Positions 24,014 through 41,525 of a DNA stretch of 64,000 nucleotides are shown here, piece after piece. The notes below the pieces were generated by a model. It saw only the letters and a program-made list of their open reading frames with translations, was not told where the DNA came from and made no database searches. A program made the position numbers and the translations under genes. The first letter of the stretch is position 1, and each line of letters starts with the position of its first letter. The stretch comes from Alnus glutinosa (taxonomy: Eukaryota > Streptophyta > Magnoliopsida > Fagales > Betulaceae): positions 33,334,620 to 33,398,619 of the forward strand of contig NC_084887.1 in NCBI RefSeq assembly GCF_958979055.1. Direction: 5' to 3'.

Positions 24014-24086
<73 letters not shown>
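24014..24086. repeat. (TA)n microsatellite, about 36 units
   Basis: An uninterrupted AT/TA dinucleotide tract of about 73 bp. The Tyr-Ile repeat frames it produces on both strands are not genes. Confidence 0.95.
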
Positions 24087-24088
<2 letters not shown>

Positions 24089-25808
24089 ATCTTAAAGAAA
24101 AATTTCTGCAATTCTCTTCTTCAACCATCTGCATGGTTTTTCCCTGTTCTTTTTTTTTTTTTTTCTTCTTCTTTTCTTTCCTTCTTATGACATGGCTCAA
24201 ATTAAGCGGTGGTCAACATTGATTAATTACAGCAGCGATTGGACAGGGGCGCGAAGGGTTGTCAATGGCACGTGTGGTTAACAGTCTACCACACTGTGCA
24301 GTGCAGGGCTACACATCTAATTAGAAACTGTGGATCTGAACCTGATACCTTCAGAACCTCACAGAGAACTTTTTGAGTGAGTAAACGTAAGAGACAAGGG
24401 ATCATTTGGGACTATTGTATCGGAAAAAGACTAAAAGCTGACACAACCAATAAATAAAACAAAAAGCAAACAATGGAAAAAGGAAAATGAGTTTCACTGA
24501 AGGCTGAAGCAATCTCTTGTATTATATATTATAATTTTTTTCTAATTAAAATGGCAGAGGGTAACTAAATGTGATTACTTTACCTAAGCGTTATTATGAT
24601 AGTACTTATTCGCTAAAAATTGCTAAGAAAAAGCTTACGCGGCAAAGAATCATATGTGCTCCCTCATAATCAATTGAGTTATAATTTGATCCTGTCCCAC
24701 TAAGATACTAATAAAACTCAAGGTGAATAACACTAATTAAGAGTGAGTAATTTTCATTGCGGAATTTAAATTAGTTCTCTAATGCGTGTGTAACCACATG
24801 AATAGTAATCTCTTATATTATTTGAATAGAATCAGAATACTTTCAAAATGTAAAGCCAATGGATATGGCTTAAAAAAAATAATAAAAATAAAAATTGGGA
24901 AGCCTCTGCTCGTCTTAAGCAAAATAATAATACTTCAATTAAAACCTTAAAAACCCATGTTTTAGATTTTTCTTTTTTCTTTTAGCTAGACAATATTGCT
25001 CCTATGTAGGTTGAGAGAGAGGATCCTGGTCCAAAGGGGTGCCCTTAATGAAACACTCATATGTCAAGACTTGTGCAGGTTTCTTTAGAAGAGTGGGAGC
25101 CAGCTTTGACTTTTTTATTTTTTTTATTTTTCAGAGCCTCTTCATTTAGTGCGAGGGGTACGGTACAGTGACCAGTGTTGAAGGGCAAGGCCTTTATTGT
25201 TGAATTTCCAATCAACCGTTTCCTTTTTTGCTAAGCTACCAGTTTCAACCACTCTCTGCTTTCCTCTCTACGCTTGACCATATCTCATAAATACCATAAT
25301 TACTTCCCAGTCTTCTTCTAGAGCTAGTCTACTACTACATACACCCATATATTTCGTTTTGTTTTATCTAGCAAATCTCTTGCTTCTCCAATAGAAAAAA
25401 GTTAATATATATTTTGACCAGTCTAAGATTGCAATGAACATCTCTGCCCTCTTTTTCGGCCTGAACCAGATCCATGCCTTTTTGTACTATATATCTGCAT
25501 TTTGATTCATGTGACATATATTTTCTATGGCATGCTGTTTGGTCTACTAATATCTCATTATTCTTTTTCTCAACTTTCTCGGAAAAAAGAAAAAATCATA
25601 TCAAGGTATCATGCACTGGGTTTCCATTTCAATGAAACTTTTATAATGCTACTTTAAAAATTCAAATCATGACTCTAAGATCAATGTTCGACTTCTTTAA
25701 CCCAACAGTTCAAAGAATGGAAGATCGAAGAGCAAAAAAATAATTGGTCCATTTCCATTTTAGTGGATAAATCAGGACTGAGATTTCATACAATTCCTAA
25801 ATATTGTA

Positions 25809-26296
25809 CAAGGTGCAATACTTCTTTTTTGGACCGTTCATCTCGATCCATATTATGACAACAAGGCTTGTAAGAAAAATAATAAAAAAATAATAGTTTG
25901 AGTGGATGGTTGTTGATATTGGGTGGCCGGTCGTCTCATAATTAGTAGTTCAAAGATGGTCAAATCACTCAAAAGCAATTAGGGATAGTTTTTTGCCACC
26001 GTCAAACCACTTCTTATATATGGATGGTCGAACCACTCCTTAGATCAGAAGTCAGTGGTTCAACTACGTACCCCTGAACTGTCTCTTATAGGTGGTCGAA
26101 TTATTTTCTGAAAAAATGAGTAGTTCGAACACTCTCAGACCAGCTGCTTGAGGGTAGCCTAACCACACTTTTTGGGTGGCTCGGCCACCACCAAGGCAAC
26201 AACCACCCTCTAAAACTACTCTCTTTTTTCTAATTTTTGTTGCTAATCATAATATGAACCGTTATCAACAGTCCAAAAAAGGGTCATTGCACCTCA
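25809..26296. mobile_element. Mutator-like non-autonomous element with hairpin repeats
   Basis: The ends are inverted: CAAGGTGCAATACTTCTTTT on the left and, reverse-complemented, TGAGGTGCAATGACCCTTTT on the right. Both continue into GGAC.GTT.AT...CATATTATGA. Flanks are AATATTGTA (25800-25808) and AGTATTGCA (26297-26305), 7 of 9 identical, which fits a decayed 9-bp Mutator target-site duplication. The interior is a series of alternating units such as GGTGGTCGAATTATT, GGTCGAACCACTCC and GTGGCTCGGCCACCACC that can fold on themselves. No transposase is encoded. Confidence 0.55.
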
Positions 26297-26559
26297 AGTA
26301 TTGCATGAGATCCAGAAAATCACAAACATATATGTGCTTGAGAATCTTGGCAACAAAGTAACTTCAAGAATAGGAATCTTCTAAAGTCATTGTCAAATTT
26401 TCCCAAAAAGCCTCCAGAATAAGTAATTTGAGAGCAATGTTGAATATTTGGTGAAACAGTACTATTGAACATATAAATGAGTTGAAAGATGTTAATTAAA
26501 AGGAGTTTGAGCCTTGAGGTGCTCATGTCATGAACAACAGGCTAAGTTTGGCAAACAAT

Positions 26560-28020
26560 AAAATAGTTGGGGGGGGGGGGGGGGTGTGGGGGTTGGAGCT
26601 CATGAGATTCACAAACTTTTGAGGGCAACACCAGTCCAAAAAGAGCCGTCATCATGGCCACACCCTCCATGCTCTATATTTTTGGAAATAATTGATGCCC
26701 CCGCTCCTCGCGTGCAAGTAAAGACTAGGAAAACCCCCTTTATCCTCTCTTTCTTTTTTTTTCTTTTTTTTGGGTGTTATTCAACATATGCTTAAATAAG
26801 ACCGAAATTTCATGCAATTGAGAGATTTCGAGCTTTTTCTAGGAGGATATTAAGAGTTTTAGACATCTCTTTTGTCCAAACAGGAACTCTTTATCCGATC
26901 AGAGGCCTTTCTATCTCCATTAAATGAAATTTTATCTATCTGAACAAGTGTTCAAACAATCCAAATACTTTCATCTGGGTAAATGAGCTCCATGGAGAAA
27001 ATCTCTTACACCATTGCAAGGCATGGAGGAGATGCTATCCATCCAATAGAGCCATCTATGGAGATCACTTAAAGTTTGTGCATATCAGTAGGGAGTAGAT
27101 AGAATAAAGTTAGTTTTGCAAGACGTAATAAAGCTAGAGAGAAATTAGGAAAAGCATGAAGGGGCATATTCAGGCTTAAAAGATTTCTGTTACACAAACA
27201 ATTTTTCCGGCTGCAGCTTTCTAGAGAATCTCTCAATATTAATTTTACAACTTACACACATGAAGTTATGAACAATATTAAAAAAAAATAAAAAAAAATA
27301 AAAAATAAAAACTAATTTAAAGCTTATCCAAACGAAACACAGAAGCCAACAAAAAAAAGAAAACCAAAAAGGGAGAAATAGGAGTGGATAACGCCAATCG
27401 GGGAAAAAGGTGGTCAAAGTCTCATATATGAATACAAGAGGAATTAATGGAGGATTAAAGGGACTGTTTCATGGGCATGCGAAAGCATGTGACTCCATTG
27501 CTTATGAGCACTCCATCCTCATAATAAAGATTCTACACTAACATGATATCTTTAGTTAAGCAGGTGGGGAAAATTCCTTCCACGGGCGGTGATAAAGTTA
27601 TTTAGTGACCTACTTCCACTCGTATTGAAGTGGCCTGCAATGAAATCCCACCTTATACATTGAGGTGGTCGTGGACTCGTGGTATACGAAGGCAATTGGT
27701 TCGTCGAACCCGCGAAAATGGAAAAATAATAAGAGACGAGTGAAATCAACTCCGCTGAAAAGACGAGGCGTTTTGACAATCGGCTGATTTACTGTAGCAA
27801 TAGAGAGCTTGCGGCGTGTGTGTTTTTGTGAAAGATCGGCTAATTTTAGTGATTTCGTCTGTTTGACGACTTCGTCAAACTTCACTACAAATGCTCTTAC
27901 GTAGCTTTTTTTTTTCTTTTGTATACGTGGCAAACGAGTGGATGGAAGCACTAATATTATTTTATTTTTTGCTCCAATACTTTTACCGGTGGATGACGTG
28001 GCACTTCACTTACATATATA
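26560..28020. other. Intergenic DNA, no gene seen
   Basis: It begins with a G homopolymer (about 26568-26583), followed by AT-rich sequence with poly-A/T tracts. None of the short open frames has a recognisable domain. Confidence 0.45.
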
Positions 28021-28026
28021 GTAGAG

Positions 28027-28150
28027 AAATGATAAAATTACAACCCCCACACAACTCCCACACAACTTCTTATCACATTATGTGGGTCCAATGTGAGAGA
28101 GATTGTGTGAAAGTGGTGTTGGAAGGGTTGTGTAGAAATCACTCATCATA
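28027..28150. mobile_element. MITE-like foldback sequence
   Basis: The left arm (GAAATGAT...ACAACCCCCACACAACTCC, with TTATCACATTATGTGGGTCC) and the reverse complement of the right arm (GAGTGATTTCTACACAACCC, with ACATTGGACCCACATAATGTG) pair over most of the length. It is non-coding, about 124 bp, and lies immediately left of the hAT element. Confidence 0.45.
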
Positions 28151-28171
28151 GCAAATATGATGACATGGCTC

Positions 28172-29511
28172 CAGGGCCGGCTCGATATATTTTGGGGCCT
28201 TAGGCGAAAAGTTTAAATGATGCCTTTTTTTTCTAAATAAATATTAATTAATTTAAAAATAGAATGGTAAAACTTGATTTGTCAAAGGAAAGACAAATTA
28301 ATGTTAGAATATTTCCTAAAACCGAATAAAAAAAACTAATGCAATTGATTAATTGAGTTTTTGGTAATTAATTTTTTTTTTAATCACTAATCAAATATAG
28401 AATGATTTTAAGGACTTGAATAATAAGCTATTGGTAAATAATGAAAATTGAGAAGAGAGAAATTCAAATTCAAATAAGACTTGAATAAGGAAATTGAGAT
28501 AAAAAATAAAAACTTATAAAGAGTAGGATTTAAAATAGAAACTTAGAGACTTTTCATTTTCTTAGCATTTATTTTTTATTTTTTCATTTTATTTTAATTC
28601 TTGAACGTTGGACTTAAGACCTTCAATTTTTAATGTGAATAATTAAGGCCTTCAATTTAGAAGCTTTCATATCTCATTAATTCTATTTTGAACTTCAACG
28701 TTCAAAGAAATTGAAGGTCTTTAATGTAGAGACTTTCCATATTAGACGTTCAAAAAATTAGGGTGCGTTTGGGATTGCGATTTCGTAGAAAATAAGTGCG
28801 ATTTTAAACTAAATCGCATAACATAGATCGTTTGGGAACTGCGTTTTTAAAAATTGCGATTTGAAAACGCAGAAAATCTGCTTTTTCAAATCGTAGATAA
28901 GATGGTGCTTTTTTAAAAACGCAGAATTTTAAAGGTAAATTCGCGATTTTAAAGGCTAAATTGCGATTTTTCCAAACGCTTAATTTTGTTTTTAAAAATC
29001 ACTTTTTTCAAATCGCACATTTTAAAATCGTTATTTTAAATCGCACTTTTTGAAATCGCAAACCCAAACAGACCCTTAAAGGCCTTCAATTTAGACTTTT
29101 CATATCTTACAAGTCGTTGGTAATTAATTAAGGCCCGCAATTTTTATTTTTTTATTTTTTAACCTGCAGTTTTTTTACGGTAGAAGGCCCCTAGGTAGCA
29201 TATTTTAAGGCATTGACTGGGGGCATTACCGGAAACAATGCTTTGATGATTCGTCCTTTTGTAAGCACTTTTTTCTTAAAATAAATTTTCATTAATTGGG
29301 GCCTTATTAAATTGGGCCCTGCATTATATTATTGCATTTTTTAATTTTATTTTTACCAAGATTTGGGGCCTTATTTAAGTGTATTGATCATATTTAAGGC
29401 ATTTTTTTTTTTTTTTAGAAATAAATCTCTATCAACATTTTTAATTAGGACCTTATTAAATTGGGAGCCTCAGGCGGTCGCCTAATCCGCCTAAGGCTCC
29501 AGCCGGCCCTG
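28172..29511. mobile_element. Non-autonomous hAT transposon with exact 8-bp target-site duplication
   Basis: The element begins CAGGGCCGGCTCGATATATT and ends, reverse-complemented, CAGGGCCGGCTGGAGCCTTA. Inner GCCTTAGGCG motifs occur at both ends. It is flanked by identical 8-bp repeats CATGGCTC at 28164-28171 and 29512-29519. An 8-bp duplication and CAGGG termini are diagnostic of the hAT superfamily. The 1340-bp interior is A/T-rich, contains repeated AAGGCCTTCAATTTAGA-like strings and encodes no transposase. A PIF/Harbinger-like MITE is nested inside. It lies about 520 bp upstream of the SCPL25 start codon. Confidence 0.85.
28761..29075. mobile_element. PIF/Harbinger-like MITE nested in the hAT element
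   Basis: The left end GGGTGCGTTTGGGATTGCGA and the reverse-complemented right end GGGTCTGTTTGGGTTTGCGA are flanked by TTA on both sides (28758-28760, 29076-29078), the typical PIF/Harbinger duplication. The interior repeats GCGATTTTAAA-type strings. A shorter relative lies at 62958-63125. Confidence 0.75.
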
Positions 29512-29519
29512 CATGGCTC

Positions 29520-35679
<6,160 letters not shown>

Positions 35680-36322
35680 AAGAAATAATATCTTTCAATT
35701 CCCATTTGAATATGAACTGTTATTGTTGATCTAGACAAAGAAATGCCATTCTTCATTATTGTTAAGAAAAGAAGTAGAAAGCCAGAGAGAGAGAGAGAGA
35801 GAGAGAGAGCGTTTGATTATGTAATATATATAAAAAAGCAAGTGTAATGGAAGAATTAAGGTTTTGTTTGTAATTAACTATGCATTGAGGTTTGAATCTT
35901 TGTGTTGGTGAGGCTAATCCGAAGGTACGTAACCATATAAAGGGTTTGAGCTTCTTTTAACAAAGACCGCCGCCCAACGTAATCTTGATCCTGAATGAGA
36001 CAAACAAATATAAGTGTTATATATTCAAAGTTCTCAAAATCACAGTTTCTGGATCCCCGAGTTGAACCTTCTTTCGTGATTATGCATTAAGAATTTGCGG
36101 AATTTTTGGATGAATGTTAAATAAAATTATAGTATTTAGCATATTTTTTTATATACCATCCAGTGGGATCAAGCCTTACTGCGGATTGGACTTTCTTTGG
36201 GCCGACGAGCTCTCCGCTGGGACCATTAGGCAGTCTTATATCAGGGTGTGTGTGTCTCATTACTTTTTACTTTAAACAGATGTAAAACTATATATTTTTG
36301 TATTGTGATGTATGATATATAT
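35680..36322. other. SCPL25 3' flank, no further gene
   Basis: The sequence after the SCPL25 stop has a (GA)n tract (35787-35809) and AT-rich DNA. Nothing else is recognised before the foldback-like element. Confidence 0.5.
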
Positions 36323-36756
36323 GGATCCGGCTTTCATGCGGTAGTTCAAAACTACCGTATGGGTACCGTTTTTCACTTCAGTACATTAAAAAAAATTTAC
36401 AAATTTTTTTTAAAATTTAAAAATTATAAAAATAATAGTAATTAAAAACAAAAATTATAAAAACTTAATAAAACTAAAGGGGTGGCCGGCCACCCCATTA
36501 TTGGCCAAGGGGGTGGCTGGAGCCACCCCCTTGGCCGATCTGGGGTGGACCGTCCACCCTAGTCGGCTTTGGGGGTGGTCCGGCCACCCCCAAAAAGCCA
36601 AAAAACAAAAAAAAGGTTAGGGGTTTGGGGGTGGCCGGACCACCCCCAAAGGCCTTGGGGGTGGCTCGGCCACCCCCATATCGGCCGTATGGGGTGGTCG
36701 AAACCACCCCCAGGCCCTTGGGGGTGGTTCGGCCACCCCTAAAAGGCCTAGAAACC

Positions 36757-36787
<31 letters not shown>

Positions 36788-37371
36788 GGGTTTTGGGGGT
36801 GGCCGGTGACCGGATCACCCCCAAAGGCCTTAGCCAACCCCAGATCGGCCGTATGGGGTGGTCGAAACCACCCTCAGGCCCTTGGGGGTGGTCCGGCCAC
36901 CCCTAAAAGGCCTAAAAACCAAAAAAAAAAAAATAGGTTTTTGGGGGTGGCCGGTGACCGGATTACCCCCAAAGGCCTTGCCACCCCCATATCGGCCGTA
37001 TGGGGTGGTCGAAACCACCCCCAGGCCCTTGGGGGTGGTCCGGCCACCCCCCAAACTCCTAATTTTTTTTTTTTTTTTTTTTTCTTTTTTGGCCTTTTGG
37101 GGGTGGCCGGACCACCCCCAAAGCCAACTGGGGTGGTTCGTCCACCCCAGATCGGCCAAGGGGGTGGTCTGGCCACCCCCTTGGCCAATAATGGGGTGGC
37201 CGGCGTTGCCCACGGGATGGCCGGCCACCCCTTAATTTTTTTTAGGTTTTTATATTTTTTGTTTTTAATTATTATTATTTTTATAATTTTTAAATTTATT
37301 AAAAATTTTGCAAATTTTTTTAAGCAGAAACCCATGTGGTAGTTTTGAACTACCGCATGGAAGCCGGATCC
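36323..37371. mobile_element. Long-TIR, Mutator/foldback-like element carrying GC-rich hairpin arrays
   Basis: The element begins GGATCCGGCTTTCATGCGGT and ends, reverse-complemented, GGATCCGGCTTCCATGCGGT. The inverted similarity continues through AGTTCAAAACTACC, an A/T-rich zone and several GGGTGGCC-type units for about 280 bp per arm. Identical 9-bp flanks GATATATAT (36314-36322, 37372-37380) fit a Mutator-type duplication, although they lie in AT-repeat sequence. The interior (about 36611-37082) is three tandem copies of a unit of about 150-170 bp, each with GGGGGTGGCCGGACCACCCC-like palindromes ending in poly-A. The overlapping Pro/Gly-rich frames on both strands are artefacts of the repeat. 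No transposase is present. Confidence 0.75.
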
Positions 37372-39258
37372 GATATATATATTCGTTTAGGTTTGAAGCA
37401 TAACTCACCTCCTCTGCATGAGGCTTTCCGCTGCCCACTGTGATTGTTCTAGGGGAGGAGTGATGGGTCCTTTCTCCTCCCTTCTCTCTTCTCATCTCGA
37501 TCTCTATGTTTCATTTCTTTTTTTCTTTTTTTTTGTCGTTTTTTTCAGTTTCTTTAATTGTTTAAACCACTAACACAACTGGAAGAACTCGCCGCCCACC
37601 GTCAAACCACCCACTGCCCCGTCGTCCGCGTTTTCATCTCACCATCCTATGTCTCTGGGTTGCTGCGGTTTGCACTTGGGAAGGTTTTGAAGTTCGGATC
37701 TTGATTTTTTCAAACTAGATCCGCCATCGATCTTATCTCTCTCTCCTCCACCGATGGACCTCACCACCGCATTCTCTGGCCTCATCGCTTCTCTCCACTC
37801 TCCATCGTGTTCTCATATGCTCCCTTTGCGACCGCACATGGGCCACACGCACCTCACCGTTGGTGCTTTCCACCGTTGCAGGTATTGTTTTTAGTTGTTT
37901 GGGTTATTTCCATTGTTATAATTCATTTTCTGTTGTTGTATCTTTGCTTTCCTGTCTTGTTGTAGGATTTTGTCTCATTGTTCTTATATATGTGCATGGT
38001 TTGAACTAGTTGAGGAGATTTCTGCATCCGAAGATCATTCCTCCTCGTCCGAAGATTTCTGCATGGTTTGGCCATTTCTTTCAGTGTTTTAATTTCGGTA
38101 ACCCTTTCCTTATTATTTGCTTTTTTTCTTTTTTCTTTTTTTTTTTTTTAAAAAAAAAAAGAATTAACACGTAACCTGAGATAGAAACAACCACAAATCA
38201 GAGAATTTTAAAAATAGTATAAAAATTCCTTATTGAGTCGAAATTGTTGAAAATCCGAACGGATTAGAGTGAAATTAATGCTCTAAAATTTTAACTGAGA
38301 TAGAAGAACAAAAGAAATAACTATATATGAACAGATATTTTGGGGTCGTTTTTAATCAAAACGGCACAGAGTTGATAATTGGATCGTTTTAATAATAATA
38401 AAATAAATAAAAAACACGCGACTATTATTATTGGTCACAGATGGCAGGCTATAATATTATATTATTATTGGATCGTATTCGTTCTCCTGTCCTTGCCCGT
38501 AAATTGCGCAGGTCAAAGCCAAGAAGCTGAGAAGAAAATGTTGGACTAGAACAGTTTCTGAAGCCCAAAGCCCTCACGCCAAGATAGATGCCTAGAATAT
38601 ATTATATATCTATCCCGGATCCAAGAAAGTACCATTTCTGCAAGTATCCGTACATTTACCTACAAGTTCCTTTGACTTCTTTCAATGGCCTATAGATCTT
38701 TACAATTACAACCCCGTTTGTTAAAGCATCCATTTTGTGTGTGTTGCCGCTGTTAGTGTTGTGATTTTGGAGCTTCTGGGTCTCTCTTTGATTTGGTGTT
38801 CTCCCTGCGTCTCACAAGCTGCCCAAGTTTGGGATTCAAGGAGGTAGGATTTAGTTACTCTTGCCTTGTTGATATTACTGCTCTTGATTCAAACATGGAT
38901 TGCTTTCTTGTTTGCGTCTAATTATTCATACTACTGCCTATTGATGTGCAAGTTCTGAAAATATTGGCCCCTTCCTTTACCTTCATCTGGTTTCACTGTC
39001 CTTTTGTTGATTATTCTTAGGATTCCTCTGTTGGTCATTTTATTGTATACAAATGCGTGAATTTTAAGTTGAATTAGTTTTGTTTAAAAGGGTATCGTTT
39101 GATCTTTTCTGGTATTTGGGAATTCAGTTGCGGTTTTAGCACGGCGTTTAAGGAATCTGGAGGAGTAAGAAGGGTTTGGGGTTCAATTTTTCTTGTTGAA
39201 TTTAAAGAGGCTTTAGTCGGCCCCTGAGTTTCTCTTTGGCGTCTGCTTCTTGTTGGCT
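37372..39258 (+). promoter_or_regulatory. EXO70E2 upstream region and leader
   Basis: This is non-coding as far as can be read. A 47-codon frame at 37754 (MDLTTAFSGLIASLHSPSCS) has no recognised relatives. TATATTATATATC near 38599-38611 may be a TATA region. AAGGAG|GTAGGATTT near 38842 could be a donor of a 5'-leader intron, with a possible acceptor GAATTCAG near 39121-39128. The proposed leader intron is an inference. Confidence 0.4.
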
Positions 39259-41229
39259 ATGGGGGATTGTGAGTCTATGATTCCGGAATTAAAAGGAGAA
39301 GAAAACTTAATTGCTGCCGCGAAACACATTGTTAAAGCATTGGGGTCAAATAAGAGCCTTACATTTGCTGAAAGGAAAATTTTGGCAGAACTTGGCACCC
39401 AATTGTCCACCATGACTGCACTCAACGAATCTAAGGATGACGAGACCAGTGAGATCGAAGATCGGCTTCATGCTGTTGAGGAAAAGATCATGAGATGGGA
39501 GGAAGATCAGTCTACCATATGGGATTCAGGACAAGAAGAAGCCTCTGAGTACCTGAATGCGGCAGGTGAAGCCCAAAAGTTGACTGAAAGGTTGGAGAGT
39601 CTGTGTCTGAATAAAGATGATGATGAATATATGCTGTTACAAAGGGCTCACAACATTCTTCAGAAGGCAATGGAAAGGCTTGAGGAAGAGTTCAGGCACG
39701 TGCTTGTTGAGAACAGGCAACCATTTGAGCCAGAACATGTGTCATTTCGATCGACTGAAGAGGATGTTGTGGATGGGGTCTCGATTATCTCTTTTGGGGA
39801 TGAGTCAGTTGAGGACTCTGTCCAGAGAGACAGAGACAGTGTCAGCAGGGCCTCGGAGGAATATATCATTGATTTGATCCATCCGGATGTGATTCCTGAC
39901 CTTAAATGCATTACAAACTTGATGTTCAATTCGAATTACGATCAGGAATGCTACCAGGCTTATACCAGCGTCAGGAAGGATGCCTTGGACGAGTGCCTCT
40001 TCATTCTTGAAATGGAGAAACTAAGCATTGAAGATGTGCTGATGATGGAGTGGGTTAGCTTGAATTCCAAGATCAAGCGATGGGTTCGAACAATGAAGAT
40101 ATTTGTGCGGGTCTATCTTGCTAGCGAGAAATGCCTCAGTGATCAAATTTTTGGGGAGCTTGGACCAGTTAATAGTCTAGTTTGTTTTGTTGAGGCATCT
40201 AAGGCTTCAATGTTTCAGCTTCTGAATTTTGCTGAAGCCATGTCCATAGGCCCTCACCAACCAGAGAAGTTGTCTCGCATTCTTGACATGTATGAGGTGC
40301 TTGCAGATCTTCTTCCAGATATAGATGCTTTATACTCAGATGAAGCTGGTTCTTCAGTTCGGAAGGAGTGTCATGAGGTTGTAAGGAGATTAGGTGATTC
40401 TGTAAGGGCAACATTTCTCGAATTTAAGAATGCCATTGCATCAAATGCATCAACAAACCCTTTTGCAGGAGGCGGAATCCACCCTCTAACCAGATACGTA
40501 ATGAATTATATCAAGATTCTAACTGACTACAGTGATACCCTTAATTTGCTCCTCAAGGACCACAATGAAGAGTATCCCGGTTTGTTGTCACCTGACATGA
40601 GTCCAACTACAGAAGAGGAGAGCAAAAGTGGAAGTTCTTTACGCAGGATGTCGCCAATGTCTTCCCACTTGCTATCAATTGCTTTAATTCTGGAGAGAAG
40701 CCTTGATGATAAATCCAAGCTATACAAGGATGCTTCGCTGCAGCACTTCTTCTTGATGAACAACATTTATTACATGGCTCAAAAGGTCAAGGGGTCTGAG
40801 CTGAGGGATATATTTGGAGATGAATGGATTAGAAAGCACAACTGGAAATTCCAACAGCATGCAATGAATTATGAGCGAGCTAGTTGGAGTTCAATCCTCT
40901 CGTTGCTTAAAGATGAGCGGATTCAAAATCCCGGTTCAAATTCTATCTCAAAAACTCTTGTTAAGGAAAGGATGCGGAGCTTTTATCTTGCATTTGAGGA
41001 AATTTACAAGGCCCAAACGGCATGGATTATCCCAGACTCTCAGCTTCGAGAAGATTTACGAATCTCAACATCCCTCAAGGTGATCCAGGCTTATCGGACA
41101 TTTGTGGGAAGATTTGCCAATCACATAAGTGACAAGCATATTAAGTACAGTGCAGATGATCTTGAGAGTTATCTTTTGGATCTCTTCGGGGGATCTCCAA
41201 AATCATTACAAAATAGCCATAGGAGGTGA
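39259..41229 (+). CDS. EXO70E2: Exocyst subunit EXO70E2-like
   Basis: An intronless frame of 656 residues begins MGDCESMIPELKGEENLIAA. The ATG at 39259 is chosen because the frame upstream of it has no ATG. The N-terminal half is helical with acidic linkers (WEEDQSTIWDSG, LVENRQPFEPEHVSF). The C-terminal Exo70 domain (about 240-640) includes NPFAGGGIHPLTRYVMNYIK, FFLMNNIYYMAQKVKGSEL, FGDEWIRKHNWKFQ and YRTFVGRF, and the tail is basic (NSHRR). The general length and these motifs match the EXO70E clade. EXO70 proteins tether secretory vesicles at the plasma membrane; Arabidopsis EXO70E2 marks EXPO double-membrane compartments of unconventional secretion. Assignment to the E2 subclade rests on remembered family sequences. 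Confidence 0.92.
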   Translation: MGDCESMIPELKGEENLIAAAKHIVKALGSNKSLTFAERKILAELGTQLSTMTALNESKDDETSEIEDRLHAVEEKIMRWEEDQSTIWDSGQEEASEYLNAAGEAQKLTERLESLCLNKDDDEYMLLQRAHNILQKAMERLEEEFRHVLVENRQPFEPEHVSFRSTEEDVVDGVSIISFGDESVEDSVQRDRDSVSRASEEYIIDLIHPDVIPDLKCITNLMFNSNYDQECYQAYTSVRKDALDECLFILEMEKLSIEDVLMMEWVSLNSKIKRWVRTMKIFVRVYLASEKCLSDQIFGELGPVNSLVCFVEASKASMFQLLNFAEAMSIGPHQPEKLSRILDMYEVLADLLPDIDALYSDEAGSSVRKECHEVVRRLGDSVRATFLEFKNAIASNASTNPFAGGGIHPLTRYVMNYIKILTDYSDTLNLLLKDHNEEYPGLLSPDMSPTTEEESKSGSSLRRMSPMSSHLLSIALILERSLDDKSKLYKDASLQHFFLMNNIYYMAQKVKGSELRDIFGDEWIRKHNWKFQQHAMNYERASWSSILSLLKDERIQNPGSNSISKTLVKERMRSFYLAFEEIYKAQTAWIIPDSQLREDLRISTSLKVIQAYRTFVGRFANHISDKHIKYSADDLESYLLDLFGGSPKSLQNSHRR

Positions 41230-41525
41230 TAAGCAAAGTTTGAGTTTCATTCTAGTCCCCCCCCATGAGTGTCCACTGTTTCCAGTATGTGTAATCTAGT
41301 CTTCTGGCTGAAAATTTAATAATTGTAAGCTCTTTGTTTCTTTGTTCATTACAGAATTGCTTGCTATAGGAGGTGACAAAGCAAGTTTCATTCTAGTCCC
41401 TCTATGAGTTCCCTGTTTCCAGTATATGTAATCTAATTTGATTGAAAATATTTGTATGATGAGCAAGTTGGGTTTCATTGTAGCCCCTCCCATCAGTTCC
41501 ACTCTTTCCAGTATACTGTAAAGAA
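41226..41525 (+). repeat. Three degenerate tandem repeats in the EXO70E2 3' region
   Basis: Strings of the form GTTTCATTCTAGTCCC, then CATGAGT..CCACTGTTTCCA and GTATGTGTAATCTAG recur at about 41230-41300, 41370-41435 and 41460-41520. The second copy also repeats the sequence around the stop codon (ATAGGAGGTGA at both 41219-41229 and about 41367-41377). This points to local tandem duplication of the 3' end of the gene. Confidence 0.7.

Larger units (their letters stand above)
21002..25799. other. Long intergenic stretch with TA microsatellites
   Basis: AT-rich DNA. Apart from the two TA repeats listed separately there is a promoter-like segment near 25200-25400 (CTCATAAATACC, then a C/T-rich leader), but no coding frame or recognised microRNA follows it. 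No other feature can be supported. Confidence 0.45.

Noticed and set aside
21544-24200. Tyr-Ile repeat frames on both strands
   Set aside because: They are translations of (TA)n microsatellites.
25200-25420. MicroRNA primary transcript candidate
   Set aside because: A TATA-like box and C/T-rich leader are present, but no known microRNA sequence and no convincing stem-loop was found nearby.
36498-37342. Overlapping Pro/Gly-rich frames on both strands
   Set aside because: They arise from palindromic GGGTGG/CCACCC repeats of the foldback-like element, which stay open in several frames at once.
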